Assembly (NCBI GenBank): GCA_016508695.1
Contig: VNKQ01000011.1
Coordinates: forward strand, 496,001 to 560,000
DNA length: 64,000 nucleotides
Source: Hyphodiscus hymeniophilus
Taxonomy: Eukaryota; Ascomycota; Leotiomycetes; Helotiales; Hyphodiscaceae
Direction of reading: 5' to 3'
Shown here piece after piece: positions 1-9,588 of this stretch (position 1 is its first letter; every line of letters begins with the position of its first letter). The notes beneath the pieces are model-generated. The model saw only the letters and a program-made list of their open reading frames with translations, did no database searches and was not told where the DNA came from. The translations under genes were made by a program, and so were the position numbers.

Positions 1-1750
1 CGTTCGACACTACTGAACTAATGGTGCCCAAGTCAATTTTCCCGTTCAGTTCGTCGAGAACGGGTTCACTCGGTGTCTGGAAGGGGAAGTCTGCGTAATG
101 GAGATAGCGACGATTGTGTGAAAGCTTGACGAATCGCCAAGTTTGTGAGACTGGCCCTCGCGGTCCGATCCGGAGCCCATCATCCTTGTGGGGAGTTCGA
201 GGAAACCATGCTCCTGAGAGGAGGCATCGTATGCGTTGTTCCTTGACAAATTGGAGTGCTTCGTGCTGGAGCTCATCTCGTACTTGAACCAAATGGTGTC
301 CCCACTCATCCTCAAATGTCAACTCCAGTAATTCCATCTGTAATTCCCGCAATCTTAAGTAATCAAACTCTGATAACTCTTCTTCCACTTCCTGAATATC
401 CTTTGTCCGTGATGCTTGGCCAACAACTTGCTCAATCAATATCCGCACAAGTTCTGCCACTTTATCAAAATCCTTCTGCGCCGCCCCAGTGGCTTTCCAT
501 AATCTGAAAAACGACTGTAAACTTGCAGTATGTAATCTTGACCATTGTAAAAGAAGGGGTCGGAATATCTTGTCGTAATTCTTCATTCCATCCAGTACCA
601 AATAACTCTTCGCGTCTTCAACGTCTGATTTGTCGACCTCGAAGTGCTCGTATAGAATGGAAGTCACCGCCAGGCTCGCTCGCGCGACGGGACACCTTTC
701 GCTCATTGGTCGCGAGGACTGTTCGAGCAGTAGCTTTTGGAACCCATCTCCTCGTTTCGTCACGAAATCCGTCAGATCCATCATCCCTAAGAATCCGGTC
801 ACATCGAACTCCCAAGCAGGACTTTCCGATTCAAATCCTAGCCGCCGCCACTTCTCTGGATTATGTTTCCTGCTTCCCTTCTTGCCAGCATCTGCGAGTT
901 CCTCCACTCTCGTACCCCCATTCCCATAGTGACCCTTCTTCTCCGGTGCACTAGCCAAATGCAAGCTTTTCAATGCCCTCCTATGTTCTGGCCTCTCCAG
1001 CTCCACTTTGACATCCCTCCACTTCCTCAGCAGTACCTTGGTCAGGGCCTGGAATTCCAACAGTGGATGAGCAAGATCTTGCAGAGCCGAACTCTGCATC
1101 AAAATATATACAGCCTTGATAACGCCCAGATCCTGCAGCCTCTTTATAGACTTCGGCCATTCCTCCCCCGTTCCACCGACCTTCCCCGTCTCCTTTCCAC
1201 CGTCGTTCGTAATTGCATCCCTCATCAAAGCATTCAACAACATCAGGGCATTTGCGCAGAGAGCATGATCTGCCGAATTGAGCTGCACAACCACCATTTC
1301 AAAGAACTGTGGATACACGGCAATAGCTGGCTTCAGCGCCCTGAACCCAAAAGCCCCAGGGATCCTTATGGCTCCCCTCGAAGTCTGCGGATGACTGACG
1401 ATCGCAACGAGTATAGACATAGCACCACGCAGAATATTGACCAGAGGGTGTGTCACGATCAACTCCACCACTCGCTCAACCAATTCTCCAGATCCCACAC
1501 TCTCGAAGATCTCCCAGCCCATGTCGACCTCGAGGAGTCGGCTCAAGGATTGGAGCGAGTATGCGAGTGTATTCCCGCCGGTACTCATGATCAATCGCCG
1601 TAGAATGTTCAGTCCACCGGAAGAAATGAAGACGTCTGCGAAGGATGGGTCGTTGATCGAGGATTGGAGCTTGAAGACTGCCATCTTGCGCATGGCATCT
1701 TCATCGCTGGAGAGGCGCGAGAGGAGGGCAGGGATGTCCGCTTGGTCCAT
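1..1750 (-). CDS. ELMO/CED-12 family protein (5' part, runs off window)
   Basis: The minus-strand frame starts at ATG 1750 (MDQADIPALLSRLS) and stays open to base 1, so at least 583 codons in one exon are seen and the C-terminus is missing. The N-terminal half is helical and Leu-rich with an armadillo-like look (for example SGGLNILRRLI and residues around QFFEMVVVQLNSADHALCAN). The middle matches the ELMO segment of engulfment/cell-motility proteins (FEVDKSDVEDAKSYLVLDG, YDKIFRPLLLQW). The visible end (FPFQTPSEPVLDELNGKIDL) resembles the start of the C-terminal PH-like domain. In animals ELMO pairs with DOCK as a Rac exchange factor; in fungi a role in polarity or Rho-type signalling is inferred. 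No intron is needed. The overlapping plus-strand open frames are antisense shadows. Family assignment is fairly sure, function only by homology. Confidence 0.8.
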   Translation of the reverse strand, partial: MDQADIPALLSRLSSDEDAMRKMAVFKLQSSINDPSFADVFISSGGLNILRRLIMSTGGNTLAYSLQSLSRLLEVDMGWEIFESVGSGELVERVVELIVTHPLVNILRGAMSILVAIVSHPQTSRGAIRIPGAFGFRALKPAIAVYPQFFEMVVVQLNSADHALCANALMLLNALMRDAITNDGGKETGKVGGTGEEWPKSIKRLQDLGVIKAVYILMQSSALQDLAHPLLEFQALTKVLLRKWRDVKVELERPEHRRALKSLHLASAPEKKGHYGNGGTRVEELADAGKKGSRKHNPEKWRRLGFESESPAWEFDVTGFLGMMDLTDFVTKRGDGFQKLLLEQSSRPMSERCPVARASLAVTSILYEHFEVDKSDVEDAKSYLVLDGMKNYDKIFRPLLLQWSRLHTASLQSFFRLWKATGAAQKDFDKVAELVRILIEQVVGQASRTKDIQEVEEELSEFDYLRLRELQMELLELTFEDEWGHHLVQVRDELQHEALQFVKEQRIRCLLSGAWFPRTPHKDDGLRIGPRGPVSQTWRFVKLSHNRRYLHYADFPFQTPSEPVLDELNGKIDLGTISSVVSN

Positions 1751-3587
1751 TGTGTCGATTGAGTGAGGTAGGATGTCAGCTGGTGGGTACTAATAAGACT
1801 CGTGAAGTCATTGAGAAGCAAATGGAAAGCGAGAGCGTTGTATTGTTGTTTGTGCGTGGTGGTCGTTCAGTCTGTCGCGTTCTCAAAATTGTTGATAGCC
1901 GTGTCCGAGTTGAGTGCAGGTGGTCCGAGCATTCAGGGGTCCACCTTCGACGATTTGTCTCTGACCCAACCTCATCTTGCAGATCCAGACGCTTCCAGCT
2001 GAGTCCCATGATTTATGTGTGTTTATTGCCACACTCGGAAGTCAATCCTGTCCTCCACATGTTTGCAAACAGCCAGTTTGTGAATAGTGATTGAATATTG
2101 AACTTCAATGCAATGTCATCACCAGTTTGCCCCTGTTCTTCGACAACTTCTCGACATGCATGGTGTCCGCCTCCCGAGAGCTACCTTAGAGCAGTATCTC
2201 TGTGTGGAATCGGGCAGTCACAATCACGTTTCTCGTCGTTTTCCAAGTTCCCTTCTGCAGTTCTTTGACCTCTTTGTCCCTCCCCCATCATTGCTGTCTT
2301 GATCATTGTTTCTCTTGTACTGCTCTCTGCCCATGTAAAAGTTATAATTACCATTCCTGCACTATGGTCCATGATCCGCCTCCGTATCCAGTTCTACCTT
2401 ATGGCAATATACACTCTCAGCTCCTTACCTAATGTCCAAGTGGCTTAAGCGGCATTTAACGATCAGCGACGAATTCTTACTCTGGTTACATAGAGGTCCG
2501 AATTGGAAGATTCAACGCTTGACGAAGGGCTGGCAAAATAATACATGAAACGTTGTTCATGCACCTTAATGTTATCCTAACAGTTTTTTTCGCGAGCCTT
2601 TCACTTATCATAAAATCCTAATCTCCATATCATCTGATCTTCAGTCGATGATTGTTGTTGAAATACAGTGCCCCAACCAACATCCCCCCCTCCCCCTCCA
2701 CCATCTGCGTCTACACCGCAAAATTGGCCAGTCCACAGAGATTGACACAACCAGTGAATGTTGCATGGTAAATGCTCAGCGTCATCCCATCTGGGAGTGT
2801 TGTCTGGCTACGGGTTCCAGCACAACATCGTTCCCCGCAGCCTCGATTCCCATGTCTCGCAGCAAATTCCGCTGACATTCCAATGCGTCGCAGAGTAGCA
2901 CGGAGTCTTGTCTAGGTGCGAAATCGACGTTCATAAATATTTCTGGTGCACAGTATATGTTGTCAGTGGCGTCAGTGAAGTAGTATCCTCTTGTCGCGCA
3001 GCACGAGTTCCTGCATCTAATCCTAAAGGGCAGATATTGGTGTTAAGTAGGTACTGCGAAGTGGACTCGGATGGCACTCACGCTAATGAAAATATTCTCG
3101 GTTTGGGAAATGGAAAGTGCCAAAAAGAGGACTTTGAATCCAGCTCCTTATCACGCGATTTGACAAAACGTGACCTTCCAGACCTGGCCACCCCACAGTG
3201 CTTTTCTTCGCGGATGCCTTTTCGAAGAATACTATCACCATGCTATTAGCGCGACCGACTGTTACAAGCGGACTTTCGGATAAAAGGCACAGTTCCCGTT
3301 ACGGATAACACTGTCCGCTTGAACAACGGCCTGTCGGATCCGGAGAATCGCCAAAGGATTCCAATGTGGCTGACCCTGGCAGATTTTTCTACCCCGGATC
3401 CAGCACCCACTGCTGTGGGTGCCCCAGATTTCCCCACAGCTCTGGAGCGAATGTGACTATAAATGTGGGATTGACCCCAAGAAAGGTCTTCCTGATAGTC
3501 ACTACTCCATATTGATCACCTTCGTGAGCAACACTTCTTGTCATATCGATTATCAAAGCAACGTTCCTTACTAGTCATTCCAACACA
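1751..3587. other. intergenic, 1.8 kb
   Basis: Divergent space between the ELMO gene and the sugar transporter. Only short frames without recognisable domains are present, and CT-rich stretches near 2230-2330 and 2670-2710 look like untranslated or promoter sequence. The right end (3269-3343) is dense in CGG/CCG triplets and is listed separately as a regulatory site. Confidence 0.6.
3269..3343. promoter_or_regulatory. CGG/CCG triplet array with CGG-N10-CCGCTTGAA, transporter promoter
   Basis: Within 75 bp there are CGG triplets at 3269, 3277, 3302, 3327, 3335 and 3341 and a CCG at 3315. The pair 3302/3315 forms CGG-N10-CCG and is followed by CTTGAA. The pairs 3269/3277 and 3327/3335 are direct CGG-N5-CGG repeats. 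The array lies about 245-320 bp upstream of the transporter ATG. Inverted CGG triplets with fixed spacing are the classical target of Zn2Cys6 factors, and N10 is the Put3-type spacing. The same extended site occurs at 9069 and, in the other orientation, at 13396. Binding by the cluster regulator is inference. Confidence 0.6.
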
Positions 3588-5538
3588 ATGGCTTTGGGCG
3601 CCGAAGAAGTACGTGGAGCCACCGATAAAAACGATACTCTTCATACAGAGGACGTTGCATACCGACAGATGGCCAATAAATTCGGCATGATCGAGGAAGC
3701 CCGGGAGGCTACGAGGAAAGAACACCATATGACTCTTTGGCACGGTCTAAAGCTCTATCCAACAGCCGCTTTTTTCTCCTTCATCCTATCTGCGTGCATC
3801 ATCATGGAAGGTTATTGTTGCTCTTCCTCCTGGACTTCTCACAGCGGCTGATATTTTCCAGGGTTTCAGCTGAACCTCATGCAAGGCTTCTTTGCTTTTC
3901 CCTCCTTCCAGAAAAAATACGGGACGCACCAACCAGATGGTTCTTATCAACTGACCGCGGCTTGGCAAGCTGGACTTACAAATGGAGCGGCAACGGGAGA
4001 GATTCTCGGTCTCTTTTTGAACGGTGTTGTATCCGAGCGGTATGGGTATAGGAAGACAGTTCTATCTTGTCTGTTCGCAGTTTCCTGCTTCATCTTACTA
4101 CCGTTCTTTGCCAAGAATATCGTAATGCTAGAGGCGGGGGAGGTCCTGCTCGGTATTCCATGGGGCGTCTTTCAAACCCTGACGACAGTGTATGCATCAG
4201 AAGTTTGCCCTGTTTCCCTTCGCGCGTATCTTACGACTTATGTCAACCTCTGTTGGGTCATTGGGACTTTGTTGGGACAAGGTGTACTTCGGGCGTTCCT
4301 CGATCGTAATGACCAGTGGGGATATAGGTATACGAGCTTCCCCTCTGTGGGCCTCTTTCGCAGTGGTTCGACCAAATGTTTTAGTCTCACTAAACGGAAA
4401 TTCCTCTAGGATTCCGTTTGCTCTGCAATGGATCTGGCCTGTTCCATTGGCCATCGGAGTCTTCTTCGCCCCGGAATCACCATGGTCAGCGCCATCTTTC
4501 TTTGCTCTAACACTACCATGCTAACAATCATTTTTCACAGGTGGCTCGTCCGGAAAGACCGCATCGAAGACGCTAAGAAAGCACTACTACGGCTGACGAG
4601 CAGAAATGATCCAGACTTTAACGCCGATGAGACAGTGGCCATGATGGTATATACCAATGAGATAGAAAAGGAAAGCAATACCGGAACAACTTATTGGGAC
4701 TGCTTCAAAGGCGTTAGCCTGCGCCGTACAGAGATCACATGCGTTGTTTTTGCCATTCAGAATCTGTCAGGAGCAGCTTTCATGAACTACTCAACGTATT
4801 TCTTTGTACAGGCCGGTCTGTCGACCACAAATGCCTTCAATCTCGCCATGATCCAGTACGCCCTTGGTGCCGTCGGGACTATCTGCTCATGGTTTTTGAT
4901 GCTCTATTTCGGTCGCCGCACCATTTATATTGCTGGCCTTTCCCTCCAATTTGTCTTCATGATGATTATTGGATTCCTTTCTCTCGCCGCATCGTCGGAC
5001 AGCGGAGCCAGCTGGGGAATTGGTGGAATGCTCTTAGCATACACCTTTTTCTATGATCTCGCTGTCGGATCTGTTTGCTATTCCCTCGTAGCAGAGATAC
5101 CAGCAAATCGGCTACGTACGAAGACAGTCGTCTTAGCCCGAAACACGTATAACATAATTGGATTGGCGAACAACGTAATCATTCCATATATGATCAACCC
5201 GAGTGCTTGGAATGTACGTTGACTCTGTTCCCTTGTCATTGATCGAGGATTCGGAGCAATCTCGTAGCCATATTTTGCTAATCATAGTCTAGTGGAAAGG
5301 GAAGGCTGGTTTCTTCTGGGCTGGTCTCTGCTTCGTTTGTGCGCTTTGGAGCTACTATCGACTTCCGGAGCCGAAAGGTCGCACTTTCGCGGAGTTGGAC
5401 CTACTCTTCGAGCGTAAGGTATCCGCAAGGAATTTTAAGACAACGATTATCGACGCCTTTCATGATGAAACTTTCGCGAGGGTGGATATTGACCAGCCGC
5501 GGACAGAGAAACCACCAACTTTGACAGAGTTGAATTAG
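3588..5538 (+). CDS. MFS sugar transporter (maltose/alpha-glucoside:H+ symporter type)
   Basis: CDS join(3588..3810,3862..4327,4410..4484,4541..5213,5293..5538), 560 aa; all four introns have GT...AG ends and the phases close. It is a plasma-membrane, 12-helix major facilitator of the sugar-porter family importing sugars or related compounds with protons. Seen: a hydrophilic N-terminus with HHMTLWHGLKLYPTA, the inter-helix motif NGVVSERYGYRK (about residues 128-138), the sugar-porter PESPWWLVRK motif at about 250-259 formed exactly across intron 3, the second-half motif LYFGRRTIYIAG, and the C-terminal PEPKGRTFAELDLLF. Length fits the fungal Mal31/MAL11-like group. It is the first gene of the polyol/sugar group and has the CGG-N10-CCG array in its promoter. 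Substrate is not readable from the sequence; a hexose or polyol is possible. Confidence 0.92.
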
Positions 5539-6308
5539 TTGCCTGCCAGTGGGTTATCTAACTCGTACAGCTTGGCATGACGGTGGCATGTGAACTACCT
5601 CAAATCGCAGCTTATATTTGTGTATCTTAAAGCTTCTCTGTTTTAGTTGGGACTCTCTATGATTCGTTGTTTGGATAGCTGGTATTAAGCAAATTTATGG
5701 TTTCCAGAATCTTTGCTCTATTTTGATATTGTTCATCCAATATCATTCAATATACAATACTTCATCACTTCGGTCTCGAATACGCCAAGGATCCGGACTT
5801 TGTCCGGGTTAACATTGTTCTAAAACAAGTAGAATGAGTATAGATCTTGGTAAGAGTCGAATGGACTCTTTTTTAGCGATTTATTATGTGCAGACTTGCA
5901 ATTGGCAGCCCGGCTGATAAGACGTGTTGTGTGATGAAATCGTCTTCATTTCCAATCGAAATAGCATGGCTGAAGACACCAACTAACCATCTTTATTCAC
6001 CTCTTAATCGTGGATGTTGACCGGCATTAGCGAGTAAGCTCAAGATATCTCTAAAGGGATCTTTTCTTTTCAGTTTTATATGTCATCCTTTTTGCCCTTC
6101 TGTGCTCTGAGTCCTACCACTATTTACCAGGGAACTGCCCTTCACAAACTATTTCATTGAGATCTTTATTTAGCCAAATATTGTAGTGTGGAAAATGGTA
6201 TACTGCTTGCGACCACGATTTGCTATTCAAACGGTAGGTACAATGATGACGATAGTGGTAAAACATCAAGAACCTTACTAAATTCACTGTAAAAGATAAT
6301 ATTCTCGA
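5539..6308. other. intergenic, AT-rich
   Basis: Convergent region between the transporter and the ABM-like gene. It is AT-rich, with no open frame of note and no repeat that I recognise. Confidence 0.6.
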
Positions 6309-7325
6309 TTATATCTCCCGAAATTTCACATGATACATGTCGATATCTTTGGCATTTGCCTGAATAGCAGGAACGTATTCCGCAAAGAGGTCTGAGTCCA
6401 TAGCCTTCTGGTGAGCTTCCAAACTCGACCAGCCAATCAAAGCAAAATATCTTTCAAATTCCTGTTGCGAAGTCAAATCGGCCAGATTCTTAACGACTAT
6501 GCTCGGACGAACACCTTCACATCCTTCCGTTGATCTTATAACATTACTGAAATTCGAGAACTGATCAACGAATTCCGGAGTCAGATCATTAAATAGAACG
6601 ACTTCCGTGACGCCACGTCGTACAGCTTTAACATCGGCTGAAGAAAGATTGGTATATGTCACAGAAGGGCTATTCGATAACAATGGGGCGAGATTATCTT
6701 GGAATAGGTTGTATTGCGGCGAGGTTGTAAAAGCCAAATAGCCCTGTGTTGCTTTCCAACCTTTTATGACAGTCAATATTGCTAGAGCACAACGTATCGT
6801 TGTTGAAAGACAGGTACTTACTTATCAGGAGGTCTACATTGGTTGCAGACTCAATGGAACGGCCCCAGTGTGCACTTTCGAATCCTTCTTGTCTTGGAAG
6901 CATCCTCATATTAGCTTGCCAGGCGGAATGAGCTGCTGATCCTTGATCTTCGATGATTGCATCATCTTTGAAATGAAGAGAAATATGTACAGTCCCTGGT
7001 AATGCCATAATGTGCAATTCGTAGAACGCCTCGAGAATGGTAATATTGCGCGTTCCCTTCGAATTGTATGCTATATCTGTTGAGTTCGCACTTTCAGGTC
7101 GTACTATGTCGAAAGGTTCCCAGTCTTGTAGCTCAGATATTGTTTTAGCCTGCGGAATTTGAGGTCCGCTCAAGGCCGCCGCCAGCAGGAGGACACTCAA
7201 GGAGGACGTGGTCTGCGATTTATTGAATCTCGGAGCTATCGGGCTTTAAACCGACAAGAAGATATAGAACCAAAAGTCTATTTTAATCTAATCGGCATTG
7301 AACTAATTTAGCATAATACCCTCAT
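6309..7325 (-). CDS. secreted ABM-like (dimeric alpha-beta barrel) protein
   Basis: Proposed CDS complement(join(6309..6760,6822..7212,7320..7325)), 282 aa. The start is a 6-nt first exon, ATG AGG, joined over a 107-nt intron to ACC ACG. This gives MRTTSSLSVLLLAAALSGPQ, a convincing signal peptide; without this intron the frame has no ATG before an upstream stop. The mature part holds two similar alpha/beta halves resembling antibiotic-biosynthesis-monooxygenase or Dabb-fold domains (FYELHIMALPGTV... and FERYFALIGWSSLEAHQKAM...). Such proteins may bind or oxidise small aromatic compounds, but many fungal members are uncharacterised. It lies in the sugar/polyol group, yet the 230 bp upstream shows no CGG-N10-CCG site, so co-regulation is doubtful. 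The start exon is inference; the two large exons are solid. Confidence 0.65.
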
Positions 7326-7555
7326 TTTCAAAACTTATGATTATAAAGAGCTGCTGCAGGGTCAAAGACTCAAAGTGCAGATACTTGTACAGAATCCGAA
7401 ACATAAATAGTCTTCTATTTTGAATACTCACTGGTAGCTATGCTTCATTATACTATACTTTCCGTAGTCTTGCAAAGTAAATCAGAACAAGTCCCAGAAA
7501 GTTGAATATAAGCTACATTCTCTTCCCAGACTGCGACATTGTCCCTAAATCTACC

Positions 7556-8847
7556 TCAACCCACAACGCCTTCAATGACGACCTTGATAACGTTTTCCTC
7601 TCTTCTCCTCACTAACGCAAATGCCTCCTTCGCGTCTTCAAACTTGAATCGATTCGTAATAATCCGCTTGACATCGATCTTTCCACTGGCTATCAACTCT
7701 AAGGCTACAGGATAGCATCCTGCCGTGTACCGTATGGATCCTCGGATGGTGAGATCCCGGAGACACGCAACGGTAATAGGGAACTCTACATTGTCAAGGC
7801 CCATGCCCGCTTGGACGTATGTACCGCCCATTTTGGTTACATATATGCCGGTCTGAATGCAAGGTGCGGCGCCAGTGGCTTCGATCACGACATCCGCCCC
7901 TTCTCCCAGGTCGAACTGATCTATAATCATTCTGGCAAGGGCTTTACTCCAATCCATGGCAGTCTGAACTCCCTCTGCCCTTTTAGGAGGAAGAAATGTG
8001 CCGTCTGCCCCGAAGGTTTTAGCAAAGTTCAATCGGCCTTGACTGACATCAACACCGATGACTTTCTTCGCACCATATGCCTTCGAAACCGCTTGACACA
8101 TCAGGCCGATAGGACCGCAACCAAAGATGACAACATTTTGATTCGCACGCACATTGCCAACTTTAGTCATCTGTACAGCGCAGGCAGTGGGTTCGACCAT
8201 GGCGCCTTGCTCCATGTCAATGTGATCCGGAAGTTTGTAGCAGTAGTCTGCTGATACCAAGTAGTATTTGGACAACGTGCCATCCCATGGCGGTGTAGCA
8301 GCGAAGATGGTGTCTCGACAGAGATTGTAGGACCCTGATCGGCAGTAGTCGCAGCTGGGAAACGACGTCAGTCTGTAATCAGATCGAGAGGCAGGAAAGC
8401 TACGAACTGTCGGCAAGGTACACCAGGTTCAATTGCCACTCTGTCACCCACTTTCAAAGTTTTCACAGCGGAGCCTATCTCAACAACTGTCCCTGCGCTT
8501 TCGTGACCAAGTACGATCGGTGTAGTAAGGACGAAGTCTAAGTTTCGGCGCAAAAGTCGTGTCAGTTACGTTCATTGGTACAATTAGGTCTGAGCGACTA
8601 CAAAGCCGAGAAAGCATTACCTCCGATATGACCTTTGTCATAGAAATGAAGGTCTGACCCGCATATCCCCGTCTGGGCAATGTGAACCCTGACATCCCAA
8701 GGATCTTTTATTTGGGGAATTCGCTTCTCCTCCAAGCGGGCGTCGCCAATGGCGTGGAGAACGAACGCGAGATTTTTGTCCTAAATTTCAATTAGTACCG
8801 AATTTCTAGACTCTAAAACTCATTCTGCGTGGAAGTTATACCACCAT
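7556..8847 (-). CDS. zinc-dependent polyol dehydrogenase (sorbitol/xylitol dehydrogenase type)
   Basis: CDS complement(join(7556..8354,8408..8537,8621..8780,8842..8847)), 364 aa; phases close. The first exon is only ATG GTG. Family: medium-chain NAD(P)-dependent dehydrogenases oxidising polyols to ketoses (sorbitol to fructose, xylitol to xylulose, arabinitol to xylulose) in the cytosol. Seen: catalytic-zinc motifs GICGSDLHFYDKGH and GHESAG; structural-zinc cysteines CRHCDYCRSGSYNLC, restored only when intron 3 is removed; VEPTACAVQ typical of sorbitol dehydrogenases; and the Rossmann loop GCGPIGLM. The gene is divergent from the Zn2Cys6 regulator, and the 741-bp intergenic region carries the shared CGG-N10-CCGCTTGAA element about 220 bp upstream of this ATG. 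The exact polyol is unknown. Confidence 0.9.
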
Positions 8848-9588
8848 CTTTGTTGTTGCAACTCAAAACTAAATAGCCGATTCTGAAGGATGTCTGGATT
8901 TTGGTTTCAGTTCTTTGCACAATTGAGCGTGAGATTCCATTCTTAATAGGATAAGGATTTTTATGGTTACAATCAGCGCAATGAAGCAAAGCGTGACTTT
9001 GGCACTCGAAGGAGTGAATCCCGTCGTCGGCTTTGAGAGGCGGACTTTCCGATGCAAAAGCCCGTTTCCGGACATCATACTCCGCTTGAATTAGCGACGG
9101 GCGGCGGACAAAATACCGAGGATTCTGCTCTTTCGTAATTGAAATTATTTTTTTACAGGAACACATATGATGTGACAAAATTGTAATTTGATAGGTGATC
9201 TGCCCTGGTCGAAAATAATCTCTACGGAGGTACTTTGGTATAATTCTTAGACCAGCCTGCTGTACCTATTTGACACTCGCTTAATTCTACCAATCAAAAA
9301 TGTAACCAACAAAGTCCTCATTAAGAGTTAAATCAATTAAAGGTATCCTTATTGCAGGTAACTAGGAAAAACTGTACCATAGGTGCGCCTTGAATCCGGG
9401 GAAAAAGGCTAAAAGACATGTGACACTACCTAGCTTAAAATTGATGGCGTTATCAAGACCGGCACTTGTGACATAATCAGGGTTGTCCCAACTAGTGCAA
9501 CTTCGTACAATTGCACTCACAAACATTGCGACAGCTACTTCTCAAAAGCCCATGCTTTTAGATCACACATCAGCGAAGCAATACTCAG
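8848..9588. other. divergent promoter region, dehydrogenase / regulator
   Basis: Spacer of 741 bp between the zinc dehydrogenase and the Zn2Cys6 gene, with no gene of its own. It carries the CGG/CCG array at 9041-9107, positioned to serve either gene. Confidence 0.6.
9041..9107. promoter_or_regulatory. CGG/CCG array with CGG-N10-CCGCTTGAA, shared with 3269-3327
   Basis: CGGACTTTC at 9041 is followed by a CGG-N10-CCG pair (9069/9082) continuing into CTTGAA, then CGACGG and GCGGCGG to 9107. The transporter promoter has the same order: CGGACTTTC at 3269, then CGG-N10-CCGCTTGAA at 3302. The two are 41 and 46 bp apart respectively, measured from the first CGG to the CCG. This looks like a duplicated or conserved composite element. 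Regulation by the adjacent Zn2Cys6 protein, including autoregulation, is inference. Confidence 0.6.

Noticed and set aside
863..1603. Plus-strand frame of 246 codons near the left edge
   Set aside because: It is antisense to the continuous ELMO reading frame, with no domain features.
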